Assembly: GCF_019263745.1 (NCBI RefSeq) | Contig: NZ_CP077107.1 | Location: 3,038,001 to 3,102,000, forward strand | Direction of reading: 5' to 3' | From: Methanospirillum hungatei | GTDB lineage: Archaea; Halobacteriota; Methanomicrobia; Methanomicrobiales; Methanospirillaceae | Length of the DNA stretch: 64,000 nt | In this document: in pieces, positions 63,995 to 64,000 of the stretch | Layout: each line of letters begins with the position of its first letter | How positions within the stretch are numbered: position 1 is the stretch's first letter | Position numbers and translations under genes: made by a program | Notes under the pieces: model-generated | Seen by the model: the letters and a program-made list of their open reading frames with translations, nothing else | Database searches by the model: none | What the model was told of the DNA's origin: nothing

Positions 63995-64000
63995 TTATGA

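Overview
The window is most likely chromosomal DNA of a hydrogenotrophic methanogen of the order Methanomicrobiales, close to Methanospirillum. This rests on three things: F420 genes (cofG, cofC and an F420-dependent alcohol dehydrogenase), archaeal features (CTP-dependent riboflavin kinase, GGTGA-type ribosome binding sites, TATA-box promoters, DUF2115 and DUF2284 proteins), and a large number of PAS-rich sensor proteins. No rRNA, tRNA, CRISPR array or complete insertion sequence was seen. The assignment comes from reading protein sequences, not from a database search.

Region 1 (1-12.4 kb) opens with the 3' end of ilvC and a stand-alone CARF-HEPN protein of the Csx1/TM1812 type. Then come a glycosyltransferase, a universal stress protein and ferredoxin:thioredoxin reductase. 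A cofactor block follows: a CofG-PurC fusion divergent from cofC, then ribB-ribK. The F420 precursor FO is built from a riboflavin-pathway intermediate, so these genes are metabolically linked. A 54-residue rubredoxin and a YkgJ-type cysteine cluster protein close the region.

Region 2 (12.4-23.6 kb) holds a heterodimeric ABC exporter with one degenerate ATP site, a receiver-PAS protein with no output domain, a transglutaminase-like protein, a methyltransferase, DUF2115 and HdeD-like proteins, and a secreted alkylsulfatase-like metallo-hydrolase.

Region 3 (23.6-30.1 kb) is the most striking part. It is a tight co-directional cluster of cooF, cooS, nuoE-like, nuoF-like, hndD-like (without the hydrogenase domain) and cooC genes. 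All CO dehydrogenase cluster ligands are present. The layout predicts a CO dehydrogenase wired to an NAD(P)H/flavin module, which is not standard methanogen equipment. A broken Phd/YefM antitoxin gene follows it.

Region 4 (30.4-42.2 kb) is accessory: DUF2284, a secreted GH3 beta-N-acetylhexosaminidase, a cysteine-rich secreted protein, a UPF0158 pair, pirin, a QueG-like protein, a DUF1703 AAA ATPase, an EFR1-flavodoxin pair, RsgA and a secreted two-repeat protein.

Region 5 (42.2-64 kb) is dominated by signalling. It has three histidine kinases (one with a Glu in place of the receiver phospho-Asp), an HTH plus five-PAS regulator, and two LivK-like binding proteins around an NTF2-like protein. 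It also contains F420-dependent alcohol dehydrogenase (adf) with a cupin gene, ClpB, and a degenerate NapH-like ferredoxin gene.
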